DNA of 64,000 nucleotides from Arion vulgaris (taxonomy: Eukaryota > Mollusca > Gastropoda > Stylommatophora > Arionidae). Under the pieces are notes generated by a model. The model was not told where the DNA came from. It saw only the letters and a list, made by a program, of their open reading frames with translations, and made no database searches. Below, piece after piece: positions 62,809 through 64,000 of this stretch. The stretch spans positions 67,122,590 through 67,186,589 of the forward strand of contig CM036759.1 of assembly GCA_020796225.1 (NCBI GenBank), read 5' to 3'. The position numbers were made by a program, and so were the translations under genes. Numbering within the stretch: position 1 is the stretch's first letter; the number at the start of each line of letters is the position of its first letter.

Positions 62809-62814
62809 GTAAGG

Positions 62815-63182
62815 TTTCCATGTTATTGTTTTGTTTGCGCCCCTGCGTTGATGTTATTGTTTTGTTTGCGCCCCTGTGTTGATGTTATTGTTTTGTTTGC
62901 GCACCTGTGTTGATGTTATTGTTTTGTTTGCGCCCCTGTGTTGATGTTATTGTTTTGTTTGCGCCCATGTGTTGATGTTATTGTTTTGTTTGCGCCCCTG
63001 TGTTGATGTTATTGTTTTGTTTGCGCCCCTGTGTTGATGTTATTGTTTTGTTTGCGCCCCTGTGTTGATGTTATTGTTTTGTTTGCGCCCATGTGTTGAT
63101 GTTATTGTTTTGTTTGCGCCCATGTGTTGATGTTATTGTTTTGTTTGCGCCCTGTGTTGATGTTAATACTTTGTTTGCGCCC
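62815..63182 (+). repeat. 31-bp satellite, 12 copies, at the exon 11 donor
   Basis: GTTGATGTTATTGTTTTGTT plus TGCGCCCCTGT. The first unit begins about 10 bp after the donor (GTAAGGTTTCC|ATGTTATTG). T-rich, with GTTTGCG in each unit. It runs into SINE-A. Confidence 0.93.
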
Positions 63183-63432
63183 TGTGACGTCGGGGCTCGC
63201 AAGGATCGTAAGAAGGATAACACTGCCACCTTCAAGCATGTCGAAGAGACGACTGAGGTAGAGGCTTAGGAAGAAACCTAGTAAAAAAAAGCTTCGCAGA
63301 AATCGAATGTGTGTCTATTTGTAGGCACATAACTGGTACAACGTAGAAACGCTCTTAGGCTCAGATCACATACAGATGACAAATAGTGGTTCTATAAGTG
63401 GTTGATATAGAGCGTAGGAAGAAGAAGAATAC
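63183..63432 (+). mobile_element. SINE-A
   Basis: GTGACGTCGGGGCTCGCAAG, CCACCTTCAAGCATGTCGAA, TGTAGGCACATAACTGGTAC, CACATACAGATGACAAATAG and GGTTGATATAGAGCGTAGGA, ending in GAAGAAGAAGAATA. Confidence 0.82.
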
Positions 63433-63439
63433 AAAGCAT

Positions 63440-63840
63440 AGATAGGATAAAAGATGGAGCGACGGCATCAAGATTATGCCAATTTTAGAGTGATTAATTA
63501 CTCACTAACATCAGCATAAGAAAGAAAGTTGGCACAAAACCGTGCTGAATTACATAGATAAACAAAGAATGAAGTGGTTTGGCCACTTAATAAGAATGCA
63601 TCAAACTCCACAGTATACAGAGTCTTCTAAAACAGAACATCAGGAAAGAAGGCAAGAGGAAGACCAAGGAAAAGATGGTTAGATGGCGTAGCAGAATCAT
63701 GTGAAAGAGAAAAGATAACAATCACACAAGTCCGAACAGCCAAGACAAACAGAAAACCACGACACTCGGCAAACAACCCGGTAGCAGTGTGACAACAACC
63801 CGGTACAGTGTGACAACAACCCGGTAGCAGTGTGACGACA
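63440..63840 (+). mobile_element. LINE C-terminal remnant
   Basis: Broken frames: KEMKWFGHLIRMHQTPQYTE (approximate, one stop), RGRPRKRWLDGVAESCERE, then KITITQVRTAKTNRKPRHSA. It is the end of another LINE protein. Three copies of a 21-22-bp unit (AACAACCCGGTAGCAGTGTG AC) at 63773-63836 start from its last codons. Confidence 0.6.
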
Positions 63841-64000
63841 AAGAAGAAAAATTACACTTTCCGTCATTTCTTTCCGCTCCATTGGAAGACGGGGGACGGG
63901 GGTTGGGGGGCATATTGTTTCAACAGTTGTTCTTTCCCCGTCCCATGGAGAACATATTGTTCCCAACAGTTGTCCTTGTCTCCTCCAGGGGAGAACATAT
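63841..64000. repeat. Start of a further tandem array at the window edge
   Basis: GGAGAACATATTGTT and AACAGTTGT(C/T)CTT recur (63900-63964 region) with a period near 50-55 bp, cut by the window end. AACAGTTG and TTGTC words recall the array at position 1, but the similarity is too weak to call them one family. Confidence 0.5.

Noticed and set aside
62370..62440. tRNA gene (also at 25345-25430, 53895-53990 and 59300-59390)
   Set aside because: A and B boxes are present but no closing acceptor stem or anticodon arm; all are followed by SINE bodies.

Overview
The window is a eukaryotic, animal-type genomic segment. Spliced GT-AG exons, tRNA-derived SINEs, several non-LTR retrotransposon (LINE) families, a Penelope-like element, mariner and hAT transposons and very abundant satellites all point to an invertebrate metazoan; the sequence alone does not let me name the species. 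The only host gene I can support is a plus-strand glutamate carboxypeptidase II-like gene (peptidase family M28B; FOLH1/NAALAD2 type). I assembled eleven consecutive coding exons between 10659 and 62808 from homology, splice sites and reading phase. They cover the N-terminal anchor, protease-like and apical domains and most of the metal site. The 3' exons (last metal His and dimerisation domain) lie beyond the window. Nine of the eleven exons are intact and in phase; exons 7 and 11 carry small frame lesions that could be assembly errors or real decay.

Everything else lies upstream of this gene or in its introns and is almost entirely repeats. Layout: 1-3312 satellites; 3655-7660 LINE remains; 7655-10641 repeats upstream of the gene; exon 1 at 10.66 kb; intron 1 with a MITE and LINE tails; exon 2 at 12.64 kb; intron 2 (9.1 kb) with a hairpin SINE/satellite, a 107-bp, a 16-bp and a 30-bp array and a SINE expanded by a 35-bp array; exon 3 at 22.0 kb; intron 3 with a GAA expansion, LINE and SINE/satellite; exon 4 at 26.1 kb; intron 4 with a mariner element and two LINE-tail arrays; exons 5 and 6 at 33.9 and 36.0 kb; intron 6 (14.7 kb) with a head-to-head Penelope-like pair, RNase H LINEs and a 5-kb LINE-tail satellite complex; exons 7-11 at 50.8, 53.7, 55.4, 59.5 and 62.7 kb, separated by SINEs, a nested hAT/SINE/LINE block and more arrays.

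The strongest general pattern is that many satellites here are not independent. They are in-situ expansions of short segments inside individual retroelement copies: the unexpanded 5' and 3' parts of the same LINE or SINE copy flank the array, and the array unit is a segment of that element. One LINE tail (44605-49530) holds four different arrays (31, 24, 33 and 36 bp). The same is seen in other LINE copies (15.2, 29.6-32.1, 41.6-44.3, 58.6 kb) and SINE copies (13.8, 19.7-21.3, 24.4-25.3, 35.3-35.9, 60 kb). Arrays also sit on or next to exon boundaries, and pieces of splice junctions of exons 1, 2 and 4 are duplicated.

Local names used below, mine and not database names: SINE-A (about 260 bp, AAG tail), SINE-B (tRNA-like head, TCAA/ATCA tail, about 470 bp), SINE-D, E, F and G (other tRNA-like families), LINE-alpha (C-terminus with FGHIKRH), LINE-beta (APE-RT, C-terminus with KW.GHV), LINE-gamma (RNase H), LINE-delta (52.7 and 58.3 kb).
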